Shown here one piece after another: positions 16,992-24,824 of a stretch of 35,958 bases of DNA. The stretch comes from CAZHFW01 sp964531675 (GTDB lineage Bacteria > Planctomycetota > Phycisphaerae > Phycisphaerales > UBA1924). The notes beneath the pieces are model-generated. The model had not been told where the DNA came from, searched no databases, and saw only the letters and a list, made by a program, of their open reading frames with translations. The stretch lies in NCBI GenBank assembly GCA_964531675.1, contig CAZHFW010000038.1:1-35958 (forward strand), written 5' to 3'. The stretch's first letter is position 1, and each line of letters starts with the position of its first letter. The position numbers and the translations under genes were made by a program.

Positions 16992-18773
16992 ATGATCGCG
17001 AGCATCCTGGTCATCGGCATTGTGCTTGGTCTGGCGTACGCGTACATGATGCGCGGCTTCTTCAGCGCCTTCCTGAACATGATCTGCGCCGTCGTCGCGG
17101 GCGCCATCGCGTTCGGGCTCTGGGAGACGGTCGCGCACATGCTCATGGACGCGATGCCGCGGAGCTTCGTGTTCGACTCGGCCTACGGCCTGGGTCTGGC
17201 GCTCCCCTTCGGCGCGTCGTTCGCCATCCTGCGGGCGCTGACCGACAAGCTGGTGGGCGCAAACGTGAAGTGCGGCGTGATCGGCGACCACGTGGGTGGC
17301 GCGGTGTGCGGCGCGATCGCGGGCGTCATCAGCGCGGGCATCTTCTTCCTGAGCATCGGCTTCCTGCGCATGGACCCGGACCTGGGCCTGGGTTACCAGC
17401 GCGTGGACTACGCGACCCAGGGCAACCTGAAGCGCAACTCCCCCCTGCTTCTGCCGGCGGACCAGATCGTCGCCAAGCTCTACGGCGCGATGTCCGAGAC
17501 GTCGCTGCGGACGTCCACGCCTCTGGCGCGGATGTACCCGGATCTGGACGAGGTCCCCGCGACGCTGCGGATGACCGGGTCGGCCAAGATCCGCAACGTG
17601 ATGAACCCCGCGGACGTGAAGCTCCTGGGGCGCTACGAGCTTGACGCGGGTCCGGGCAGCAAGCCCGACTCGATTCTCGAGGACTCCTGGAATCCCAAGG
17701 CCCAGCAGGTGACGGACTTGGACGGCAATCCGTTCCCCGCCGGCTCGCGCCTGGAGGGCTTTGTGGTGGAGTTCGGCTCCAACGCCAAGGAGGCCTTCGG
17801 GCAGACGGTCGTGGGCGCTCCCCAGGTGAGGCTGGTGTGCGAGGACGATTCGGGGTCCCGCATGGCGATGCACCCGGTGGCGGTGATCTGCCAGGGGCAG
17901 GCGTCGGATGTGGCCTTCGGGCGTTTCCGCTTCGACCAGCGTGACATCTTCGTGGGCTCGGTGGGCGGCGCCAGCGAGGTCCGCATGGGCTTCGACTTCG
18001 TCGTGCCTCAGGGTTACAACCCGATCCTGCTCTATGTGAAGAACGCGCGTCTGGACCTGGAGGCCGAGGGGGCGCCCCAGCCCACCAAGTTCGCCTCCGC
18101 GGGGGCCCGCGACGGCGCGGTGCGCAGCGGCAGCATCATCGGCGTCAAAACCGCGACCAACCTCGATACCGAGGAAGCCACGACCATCAAGAGCTCGAAC
18201 CAGGGCGGTTCCTCGTCGGCCGACGGCGTGGACGTCTCCAACGCGATCGGCCTGACCATCCAGCGCGGCACGCAGGGCAGCCTCGAGGTTTCCCCCGACG
18301 GCCCCTATGTCCGTGACGGCGAGAACGTCTTTGACAAGAAGGCCTTCTCGGGCGGCGGGGCGATGGAGCGGAACCTCCGCATCGACCGCTTCGAGGTGAC
18401 GGCGGACAAGGCGATCATCAAGGTGGACGTCAGCGCGGGCAAGGCGACGAGCCTGCTCGGTCGTGCGGCCCAGAGCGCCGAGGCGGTGGTGCCGCCGGTG
18501 CTGGTGGACGAGCAGGGCCAGATGTTCAACGCGGTCGGGTACATCTACCAGGACAAGGACAAGGTCGTGATCCGGTACACGCCCGGGCAGCCCATCAAGG
18601 GCCTGGCGGAGCTTGACCAGTCCAAGGTGGGCCTGAGCCGTTCGAGGTCGGACCAGCAGCTGACGCTGATCTTCCAGGTGAGCGTGGGCGTGAAGATCAA
18701 GTCGTTCGGCTTTGGCTCCAAGGTCGTGACGGAGTTCAACCCGGCCCTGAAGATCGAGCAGCAGAGCCGGTGA
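16992..18773 (+). CDS. CvpA-like membrane protein with large extracytoplasmic domain
   Basis: 593 residues. The first 125 contain four hydrophobic segments (about 3-21, 25-47, 63-82, 101-122) with the Gly/Ala-rich pattern of the CvpA (colicin V production) family. The remaining 470 residues are hydrophilic and beta-rich with no recognised domain; they contain acidic Ser-rich linkers (near 395-415) and probably lie outside the cytoplasmic membrane. GGTGAG five bases before ATG supports the start. It lies downstream of the degenerate GspE-like gene with only a small GGAAG/CTTCC hairpin (near 16931-16957) between them, and a strong terminator follows, so the two genes probably form one operon. 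CvpA proteins are linked to envelope stress and protein export, but function here is unknown. Confidence 0.7.
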   Translation: MIASILVIGIVLGLAYAYMMRGFFSAFLNMICAVVAGAIAFGLWETVAHMLMDAMPRSFVFDSAYGLGLALPFGASFAILRALTDKLVGANVKCGVIGDHVGGAVCGAIAGVISAGIFFLSIGFLRMDPDLGLGYQRVDYATQGNLKRNSPLLLPADQIVAKLYGAMSETSLRTSTPLARMYPDLDEVPATLRMTGSAKIRNVMNPADVKLLGRYELDAGPGSKPDSILEDSWNPKAQQVTDLDGNPFPAGSRLEGFVVEFGSNAKEAFGQTVVGAPQVRLVCEDDSGSRMAMHPVAVICQGQASDVAFGRFRFDQRDIFVGSVGGASEVRMGFDFVVPQGYNPILLYVKNARLDLEAEGAPQPTKFASAGARDGAVRSGSIIGVKTATNLDTEEATTIKSSNQGGSSSADGVDVSNAIGLTIQRGTQGSLEVSPDGPYVRDGENVFDKKAFSGGGAMERNLRIDRFEVTADKAIIKVDVSAGKATSLLGRAAQSAEAVVPPVLVDEQGQMFNAVGYIYQDKDKVVIRYTPGQPIKGLAELDQSKVGLSRSRSDQQLTLIFQVSVGVKIKSFGFGSKVVTEFNPALKIEQQSR

Positions 18774-18798
18774 GTCGGGCGGTCCGGACCCACCCCCC

Positions 18799-18831
18799 AG
18801 TTGGGCACCCGAGTTGGGCACCCGAGTTGGG
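18799..18831. repeat. Short tandem repeat, 13-bp unit
   Basis: AGTTGGGCACCCG is present twice in tandem (18799-18811, 18812-18824), followed by a partial third unit AGTTGGG. Confidence 0.85.
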
Positions 18832-18876
18832 GAAAATGGTCCGGGAAAGCGCTGGGATAGGCTGAAGCACGTTGAT

Positions 18877-18917
18877 CCGGCCGCCTTTGGCTTTCCAGAG
18901 GCGGCCGGCTTCTTTAT
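18877..18917 (+). terminator. Intrinsic terminator after the CvpA-like gene
   Basis: Perfect 10-bp stem CCGGCCGCCT/AGGCGGCCGG (18877-18886, 18899-18908) with a 12-base loop, followed by CTTCTTTAT. Confidence 0.82.
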
Positions 18918-19001
18918 GCTCTGTTGGTCCTTTGGGCGGGCCCGGTTCAGCGGCTACGGGCTGCTGGCGAGGCTGCCTTGGGACCATGACCGGGGACATC
19001 G

Positions 19002-19595
19002 ATGAGCACGGCATCCAACGCGACGGGGGCAGGGACGGCGGTTTCGGGGACGTGTTGCGCCCACGCGGGGCCGGCGAACCCCCGGCAGGCGTTCCCGAAG
19101 CTGGATGCGCTGATCGGGTACCTGGACTCGGTGCGGTCGCGGGCGGACCTGGGGGTGCTGGCGGAGCTTTTGTCGAAGGCGGAGGTCAGCCGGGCGGACA
19201 TCGCGCCGGTGTGCGTGTTCGGGACGGGTGGGTACCGGCGGAACACGATCGCCCGTTCGGAGTGGTACGAGCTCCTGGCGTTGTGTTGGCGGTCGGGGCA
19301 TTCGACGCCGATCCACGACCATTTCGGGTCCAGCTGCGCGTTCCGGGTGGTGGAAGGGACGGGGACGGAGATCCGGTTTGCCAAGACGGCCAGCGGGCTG
19401 ATCTGCCCGGCGGGGTCGGTGCAGATGGATCCGGGATACGTGTGTGCGGCGGAGGACGCGGACATCCACCAGGTGGCCAATATGCAGGCCCCGGGCGTGG
19501 ATCTGGTGACGCTGCACATCTACTCGCCGCCGATCCGGAGCATGAACACGTACGAGTACCTGTGCGGGCACGTGGACACCGCGGGGGCGGTGTGA
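19002..19595 (+). CDS. Cysteine dioxygenase type I
   Basis: A 197-residue cupin enzyme that oxidises L-cysteine with O2 to cysteine sulfinate using non-haem Fe(II). Aligned by eye to the rat enzyme, the iron ligands are His105, His107 (in IHDHFGSSC) and His156 (in HQVANM); Tyr78 and Arg80 (in YRRN) match the substrate-binding Tyr58/Arg60, and Tyr174 (in HIYSPP) matches Tyr157. Cys112 lies exactly five residues after His107, as the crosslinking Cys93 does after His88 in the animal enzyme. Most bacterial homologues I know of have glycine there. The start follows GGGGA at five bases. A class V PLP enzyme gene follows 125 bases downstream in the same direction. Confidence 0.93.
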   Translation: MSTASNATGAGTAVSGTCCAHAGPANPRQAFPKLDALIGYLDSVRSRADLGVLAELLSKAEVSRADIAPVCVFGTGGYRRNTIARSEWYELLALCWRSGHSTPIHDHFGSSCAFRVVEGTGTEIRFAKTASGLICPAGSVQMDPGYVCAAEDADIHQVANMQAPGVDLVTLHIYSPPIRSMNTYEYLCGHVDTAGAV

Positions 19596-19680
19596 GGCGG
19601 AGCGCCGGACGGGGCCGGCCGGGAGGCCGGCGGGCGGATCAGAATGGCGGTCTTTGGCTTGAAAAAACAGTGTTTCAGAG

Positions 19681-19711
19681 TTGACGAACTCGGAGCCTGG
19701 GTGCCGATACT
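19681..19711 (+). promoter_or_regulatory. Candidate promoter of the class V PLP enzyme gene
   Basis: TTGACG (19681-19686) and GATACT (19706-19711) are 19 bases apart, or 18 if CGATAC is taken. The GATACT ends nine bases before the ATG, and no Shine-Dalgarno is visible, so the transcript may be leaderless or nearly so. Confidence 0.4.
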
Positions 19712-19720
19712 TGTGGCGTC

Positions 19721-20983
19721 ATGAAGATGCTCGACATTGACCTTCCCTCCTCCGTCCTTGAGCTTCCCAAGACGCGCCCCGATCTGGCGGTGCACTGGGA
19801 GCTTGATCCGGCGGTGACGTTCCTGAACCACGGCAGCTACGGCGCGGTGCCGACGATCGTGCGGCAGGCGCACGACGCGTACCGGCGGCGGATGGAGCGC
19901 GAGCCCGTGCGGTTCTTCAAGGTCGATCTCGAGCGGCTGATGGACGGCCTGCGCAAGACCCTGGGCGGGTTCCTGAACTGCGACCCGATGTGCCTGGCGC
20001 CGGTGGCCAACGCGACGATCGCGCTGAGCACGATCCTGGTGAACACCCCCTGGGAGGCGGGCGACGAGGTCCTGGTCACCGATCACGAGTACACCTCGGG
20101 GATCAACGAGCTGGCCAGGATCGCGGAGAAGACGGGCATCAAGGTCGTGACGGCCAAGATTCCGATGCCTTGCCCCGGGCCCGAGGTCGCGCTGGACGCG
20201 GTGCTCAAGGCGATCACGCCCAAGACGCGGATGGTGCTGATCAGCCACATCACGAGCCCGACGTCGCTGATCCTGCCGGTCGAGAAGATCGTGGAGCGTT
20301 GCCGGGAGCTCGGGATCGAGAGCCTGGTGGACGGGACGCACGCGCCGGGGCAGATCGCGGTGGACGTTTCGAAGCTGGCGCCGACGTACTACGTGGGCAG
20401 CGGGCACAAGTGGCTCAGCGCTCCCAAGGGGACGGGGTTCATGTACGTGGCGCCGGAGAAGCGGGACGGCTTCCGGACGCTGGCGCTGTCGAGCCGTGCG
20501 GCGAAGATCAGGCCTGATCGGTCGCTGTTCCTGCGTGACTTTGATTACATGGGAACGGACGACTACACGAACATCCTGGCGATGAAGGACGCGATCGAGT
20601 TCCTGGGCGGGCTGTTCCCGGGCGGCTGGGACGAGCTGCGGCGTCGGAACCACGAGATGGTGATCCGCGGGCGTCAGATCGTGTCGGAGGCGGTGGATCG
20701 GTTCTATCCGGGGATGAACCCGGCGGCGCCGGAGAGCATGATCGGGTGCATGGCGACGATCCTGCTGCCGGACGCTTCGCCCGCGATGGCGGCGCGGCCG
20801 ACGCTGTACGACGATGCGTTGCAGGACGCGTTGATCGAGACGCACCGCGTGGCGGTTCCGATCTGGAAGCTGAACACGCAGCGCGTGCTGCGGATCAGCG
20901 CCCAGGCGCACAACTGCCTGACGGACTACGAGCGTCTGGCGGAAGCGCTGACGGCGGAACTGACGCGCGAGCGGCAGGGCTGA
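19721..20983 (+). CDS. Class V aminotransferase-fold PLP enzyme (isopenicillin N epimerase-like)
   Basis: A 420-residue fold-type I PLP enzyme. Visible landmarks are FLNHGSYGAVP near the N terminus, DEVLVTDHEYTSGINE in the cofactor-binding part, VDGTHAPGQ with the aspartate that contacts the pyridine nitrogen, and Lys230 in GSGHKWLSAPKGTGF, the Schiff-base lysine. The pattern fits the CefD/NifS-like class V group, which includes epimerases, desulfurases, cysteine sulfinate desulfinases and EgtE-type lyases. Its place directly after cysteine dioxygenase suggests that it acts on cysteine sulfinate or a related sulfur amino acid; that is inference. No Shine-Dalgarno precedes the ATG. A strong terminator follows. 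Confidence 0.85.
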   Translation: MKMLDIDLPSSVLELPKTRPDLAVHWELDPAVTFLNHGSYGAVPTIVRQAHDAYRRRMEREPVRFFKVDLERLMDGLRKTLGGFLNCDPMCLAPVANATIALSTILVNTPWEAGDEVLVTDHEYTSGINELARIAEKTGIKVVTAKIPMPCPGPEVALDAVLKAITPKTRMVLISHITSPTSLILPVEKIVERCRELGIESLVDGTHAPGQIAVDVSKLAPTYYVGSGHKWLSAPKGTGFMYVAPEKRDGFRTLALSSRAAKIRPDRSLFLRDFDYMGTDDYTNILAMKDAIEFLGGLFPGGWDELRRRNHEMVIRGRQIVSEAVDRFYPGMNPAAPESMIGCMATILLPDASPAMAARPTLYDDALQDALIETHRVAVPIWKLNTQRVLRISAQAHNCLTDYERLAEALTAELTRERQG

Positions 20984-21004
20984 GATCCACAAACAGAAAT
21001 GCGG

Positions 21005-21039
21005 AACCGGGGCTGCCTAGGCGGCCCCGGTTTGTTTTT
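21005..21039 (+). terminator. Intrinsic terminator after the class V PLP enzyme gene
   Basis: AACCGGGGC (21005-21013) pairs perfectly with GCCCCGGTT (21024-21032), followed by TGTTTTT. It starts 22 bases after the stop codon. Confidence 0.88.
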
Positions 21040-21065
21040 GGGCTGAGCCCGGGAGGCGTAGCGGG

Positions 21066-21171
21066 GGTGGCATGCTTGCTGCTTTGAGCAAGCATGTGAG
21101 GTGCGTGAAGGGGGGGAAGGCATGCCTGCTCGCGGAAGACATGCCTGCTCAGGGCAGCAGGCATGCCACCC
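21066..21171. repeat. REP-like palindrome family A, copy 2
   Basis: Same plan as 7669-7755: hairpin CATGCTTGCT/AGCAAGCATG (21071-21080, 21087-21096; loop GCTTTG) and hairpin CATGCCTGCT/AGCAGGCATG (21140-21149, 21156-21165; loop CAGGGC). An extra half-arm CATGCCTGCT lies at 21121-21130, with outer flanks GGGTGGC and GCCACCC. In the first hairpin a C-to-T change in one arm is matched by G-to-A in the other. Confidence 0.87.
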
Positions 21172-21191
21172 GGAGGGTGCGGGCGGGTTGT

Positions 21192-22736
21192 TCAGACGCC
21201 GTAGACCTGCTTGGCTTTGGACTCGAGGTGGCGCATGAGGGGTTCGGCGCTCAGAGGCTTGCCTGTGACCAGGGTGCAGAGGTCGGCGGCGCGGTGCTGT
21301 TTGCCCGGGGCGTGGATGTTGGTGTTGAGCCAGTTCTTGAGGGGGGAGAAGTCGCCCTTGGCGATGCGTGCGCCGAGGTTGGGGACCTGCTGGTTGATGG
21401 TCTCCCAGAACTGGCACGAGTAGAGGTTGCCCAGGGTGTAGGTGGGGAAGTAACCGATGAGGCCGAAGGACCAGTGGACGTCCTGGAGGCAGCCGCGGCG
21501 GTCGTCGGGGACGTCAAGGCCGAGGTAGCTCTTGAAGCGCTTGTTCCACTCGTGAGGAACGTCGGCGACCTTGATGTCGCCTCGGAGCAGGGCCCGCTCC
21601 ATCTCGAAGCGGAGCATGATGTGGAGGTTGTAGGTGCCTTCGTCGGATTCGACGCGGATAAACGAGGGGACGGTGGTGTTCACCGCGTTGAACATGGTGT
21701 CGGGCGTGGCGTTCTTGAGGGCGTTGTCGAAGAACTTATTCGCGTGCGGGAGGGCCCATTCCCAGAACTCGCGGCTTCGGCCGACGAGGTTTTCCCACAT
21801 GCGCGACTGGCTCTCGTGGATTCCCAGGGAGATGGAGTCGGCCAGCGGGGAGCCCCAGAGGGAGACATCGGTGCCGGCGACGCGGAGGGTGCCGGACTTG
21901 GGGAGGCCCTGCTCGTACATGCCGTGGCCGGCTTCGTGGAGCGTGGAGTAGAGGGCGTCGGAGAAGTGCTGATCGCGGTAGCGGGTGGTGAGGCGGGTGT
22001 CGCCGGCGGAGACGCCCTGGCAGAAGGGGTGGGCGGTGGTGTCGAGGCGGCCGGCGTTGAGGTCAAAGCCGATGGATTGCAGGATGAAGTTGCCGAAGGC
22101 GTGCTGCTTGGCGGGATCAATCTTGACGTGGAGAATGTCGTCGTTGACCTTCTTGCCCGAGGCGGCGACGCGGGCGATGAGGCTTGAGAGGCGATCGCGC
22201 AGGGGCTTGAAGGTCGCTTCCACCTGGGTCGCGGACATGCCCGGCTCGTACTCGTCGAGGAGGGCGTCGTAGAGCTCGGCGCCCTTGGGGAGCGCGGGGA
22301 GGAGGCACTCGGCGCGGCGGCGCGTCAGGGCGAACATCTTCTCCATGTACGGAGCGAACATCGCAAAGTCGGAACGCTCCTTGGCGGTCTTCCAGACGTG
22401 CTGGGCTTCGGAGCCGACCTTGGCGAGTTCGGCGACCAGCTCGGTGGGGACGCGGACGGAGAGGTCAAAGTCGCGGCGCATCTCGCGGACCGCGGAGGCG
22501 GCGCGGGGGTCGGCCATGACCGACTTGTCGGACTCGCAGGCGCTGATGAGCTCGCCCAGGCGCGGGTTGGACCAGGCCTTGTGGGCCAGTTCGGCCATCA
22601 TCGAGGCCTGCTCGGCGCGGGCGGCGGAGCCGGCGGGGGGCATGTAGGTTTCCTGGTCCCAACCGAGCAGGTGCCCGATCGAGGCGAGGGTGGCGGCTTT
22701 GGAACGGAGCGCGGAAAGTTCGGCAAATGCGGTCAT
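21192..22736 (-). CDS. Carboxypeptidase Taq, M32 family metallopeptidase
   Basis: 514 residues, the normal length of M32 thermostable carboxypeptidases, which remove C-terminal residues from peptides. The zinc site is HEAGH (His267, Glu268, His271), with a third ligand Glu308 in the conserved HESQSR. DTTAHPF near 232-238 and RYRDQHFSDALYS before the active site are also family motifs. ATG at 22736 is chosen because GGAGG lies five bases upstream and MTAFAELSALRSK resembles the family start; the same frame extends upstream without support. No signal peptide is seen, so it is cytoplasmic. It is divergent from the GNAT gene and converges on the class V enzyme gene, with palindrome family A in between. 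Confidence 0.95.
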   Translation of the reverse strand: MTAFAELSALRSKAATLASIGHLLGWDQETYMPPAGSAARAEQASMMAELAHKAWSNPRLGELISACESDKSVMADPRAASAVREMRRDFDLSVRVPTELVAELAKVGSEAQHVWKTAKERSDFAMFAPYMEKMFALTRRRAECLLPALPKGAELYDALLDEYEPGMSATQVEATFKPLRDRLSSLIARVAASGKKVNDDILHVKIDPAKQHAFGNFILQSIGFDLNAGRLDTTAHPFCQGVSAGDTRLTTRYRDQHFSDALYSTLHEAGHGMYEQGLPKSGTLRVAGTDVSLWGSPLADSISLGIHESQSRMWENLVGRSREFWEWALPHANKFFDNALKNATPDTMFNAVNTTVPSFIRVESDEGTYNLHIMLRFEMERALLRGDIKVADVPHEWNKRFKSYLGLDVPDDRRGCLQDVHWSFGLIGYFPTYTLGNLYSCQFWETINQQVPNLGARIAKGDFSPLKNWLNTNIHAPGKQHRAADLCTLVTGKPLSAEPLMRHLESKAKQVYGV

Positions 22737-22873
22737 GTGGGCCTCCGAGCGGAGTGTACGGCGGCCGGGACGTGAACCCAAACTGGCACCAATCGCGGGG
22801 ATGCGGCGTCCAACCATGAGGGGATGCGCCCGGATTGGCGGGCGGATGGGCGGATCTGGACGAAGAGAATCAC

Positions 22874-23410
22874 ATGGCATTTCCGATCGAGACGCAGAGG
22901 CTGGTGCTGAGGCCGTTCCGAGTGTCGGACGCGGAGGCGATGTTCCGCGTGTGGGGCGATCCGGAGGTGATGAAGTACATCCCGCGGGGCGCGTACGCGA
23001 GCGTGGCGGAGATCGAGCCCAGGCTCGAGCGCTTGGCGCGGTTCCACGAGCAGAAGGGAACCTCGCTCTGGGCGGTGTGCCTGCGCGAGCCGACGGAGGA
23101 GTCCATGTGGGACACGCCGATCGGGAGCGCGGGGCTGGCGCCGGTGGGTTGGGCGGGGCCCGAGATCGAGGTCGCGTATCACCTGGCCAAGGAGTACTGG
23201 GGCAACGGGCTGGCGACGGAAGCGGCGGCGGCGTGCCTGGCCTACGGCTTCACGGAGCTGAACCTCGAACGCATCATCGGGCTCACGTTCAAAGAGAACG
23301 TCGCCTCGCAGAAGGTGCTCGAGAAGATCGGGATGCGCAAACTCGGGCTGACGACCAAGTACTACGGCATGGAGCTCCTGGAGTGGGAGAAGCGGCGCGA
23401 GGAGGATTGA
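22874..23410 (+). CDS. GNAT N-acetyltransferase, RimJ/RimL type
   Basis: A 178-residue acetyl-CoA-dependent N-acetyltransferase. The start is typical of the group (IETQRLVLRPFRVSDAEAMFRVWGDPEVMKYI). The acetyl-CoA-binding part reads IEVAYHLAKEYWGNGLATEAA, followed by the NLERIIGLTFKENVASQKVLEKIGM signature of RimJ/RimL-like enzymes. The substrate may be a ribosomal protein N terminus, an amino sugar or a small amine; sequence does not decide. ATG at 22874 has a weak GAGAA before it; an upstream in-frame start adds residues unlike the family. Confidence 0.9.
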   Translation: MAFPIETQRLVLRPFRVSDAEAMFRVWGDPEVMKYIPRGAYASVAEIEPRLERLARFHEQKGTSLWAVCLREPTEESMWDTPIGSAGLAPVGWAGPEIEVAYHLAKEYWGNGLATEAAAACLAYGFTELNLERIIGLTFKENVASQKVLEKIGMRKLGLTTKYYGMELLEWEKRREED

Positions 23411-23424
23411 TCTCCCGGCGCAAG

Positions 23425-23451
23425 AAAACGCCCCGCGGGTGACGCGGGACG
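23425..23451 (-). terminator. Intrinsic terminator of the alpha-toroid protein gene
   Basis: On the minus strand CGTCCCGCG (23451-23443) pairs with CGCGGGGCG (23437-23429), one G-T pair, loop TCACC, followed by TTTTC. Confidence 0.75.
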
Positions 23452-23479
23452 CGGTGGGCGTGAGGATGAACAGCCCGGG

Positions 23480-24745
23480 TTACTTGCGCTCGCGGGACGC
23501 GGTCTGGAGCGCGAGCACGCTGTAGGTCGTGATGAGGATCTGGTTGTCTTCCATCCAGCGGGGGTTGAGGGATTTGAAGGACCCATCGTCGGACTGGAGG
23601 GTTCTGAGCTGTTCGGTGAGGTCCTGTCCCCAGCGGATGGGAGCGTCGGGCCTGGCGGGCTGGGTGATGTACTCCGCGCCGATGGCGTCGAGGGCGCGGG
23701 CCATGGCGAGGTAGTAGTAGTACTGACCCGCGGCGCCCATGCCCGGGTTCTCCTTCACGGTGTAGTTCTCGGAGACCCAGCGCATGACGGACTGGACGCG
23801 GGGATCGTTTTTGGAGAGGCCGGCGTAGATCAGGGATTTGAAGCCCTGGTAGGAGACCGAGCCGTAGGCGCGCATGCGGCTGATCTCGGAGCCATCGTCG
23901 AGGGTTTCCTCGATCTGGCCCGCGGAGTATGAGAGGCCAGAGCCCGGATCGTTCTGGCTTGTGCCGGCGGCGTAGATGAAGCCGCCTTGCTTGGACCCTT
24001 TGGCGTAGTCCATGTCGTTGACGGAGCCATCCATCTGGAGGCGCTTGAGGAAGACCAGAGCACGCTGGAAGGAGGCGTCGGTCTCGGAGACGCCGGCGGC
24101 GTGGAGGGCTTCGATGGCGAAGGCGGTGTTGGAGATGTCGGGGCGGCCGTGCTTGCCGTAGCCCCATCCGCCGTAGTACGGATGGGCGGGATCGACCTTC
24201 TGGCCCTGGTCGGGGTTGTCGGTGATGACGACGCCTTCGGAGTACTGGATGGACTTGAGGAACTCGGCGGCCTTGGCGACGGCGTCGCGGGCCTCGGGGG
24301 TGTTGAGGCTCGCGAGCATGGTGGCGCAGATCGCGGTGTTGTAGGAGGGAAGGAGTTTGTCGTAGATCCCGCCGTCGGACTGGCGCTTGGAGAGGATGTA
24401 CGCGACAGCCTTGGCGATGGCGGGATCGGCCATCGGATCCGCGCCGGACTGGGAAGCCTGATCGATGAGCGCGGTGGTGATGAGCGCGGTGATCGCGGGG
24501 AAGGCGGGCTTGTCGGGCGTGACGCCCCAGGCGCCGGAGGGGTCTTGCTGGGCGCGGAGCCAGTCGATGCCCTTGGCGGCCATGACGCGGGCGTCGGCGC
24601 GCCAGTCGGCGTGGTTGGTGGCGAGGGTCGCGCCCGGGGTGCTTGGCTTCGCGCCGGGAGTCGCGGAGGTCGTCGCGGACGTTTGGGCGCGGCCCGCGCC
24701 GGCGTGCAAGGAGAGGACGACGGACAAGGCCAGGAGCGTGCGCAT
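23480..24745 (-). CDS. Secreted alpha-toroid protein with prenyltransferase/squalene-oxidase repeats
   Basis: 421 residues. An N-terminal signal peptide (MRTLLALSVVLSLHAGAGRAQ, cleavage after about residue 20) is followed by an Ala/Thr/Pro-rich spacer, then repeated helical units with QW-like motifs (WLRAQQDPSGAWG, KRQSDGGIYD, FLKSIQYSEG, LKRLQMDGSVND, LRTLQSDDGSFKS). These form the alpha/alpha barrel of terpenoid cyclases, prenyltransferases and complement-like proteins. The DXDD acid motif of squalene-hopene cyclase is not seen, so cyclase activity is not claimed; export also argues against it. The start follows GGAG at seven bases. It lies 79 bases after rsmE in the same direction. Confidence 0.82.
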   Translation of the reverse strand: MRTLLALSVVLSLHAGAGRAQTSATTSATPGAKPSTPGATLATNHADWRADARVMAAKGIDWLRAQQDPSGAWGVTPDKPAFPAITALITTALIDQASQSGADPMADPAIAKAVAYILSKRQSDGGIYDKLLPSYNTAICATMLASLNTPEARDAVAKAAEFLKSIQYSEGVVITDNPDQGQKVDPAHPYYGGWGYGKHGRPDISNTAFAIEALHAAGVSETDASFQRALVFLKRLQMDGSVNDMDYAKGSKQGGFIYAAGTSQNDPGSGLSYSAGQIEETLDDGSEISRMRAYGSVSYQGFKSLIYAGLSKNDPRVQSVMRWVSENYTVKENPGMGAAGQYYYYLAMARALDAIGAEYITQPARPDAPIRWGQDLTEQLRTLQSDDGSFKSLNPRWMEDNQILITTYSVLALQTASRERK

Positions 24746-24824
24746 GTCTGAACTCCGGAAGGTTCGCATGAATGTAGCAGCGCGAGGGATCAGCGCAAGG
24801 AAACAGCGCCGAGAGGGCCGATGC

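Noticed and set aside
15097..18821. Long minus-strand open frames of 607 and 725 codons opposite the GspE-like and CvpA-like genes
   Set aside because: Arg/His/Leu-rich translations without domains or ribosome binding sites; the plus frames have recognisable domains and starts.
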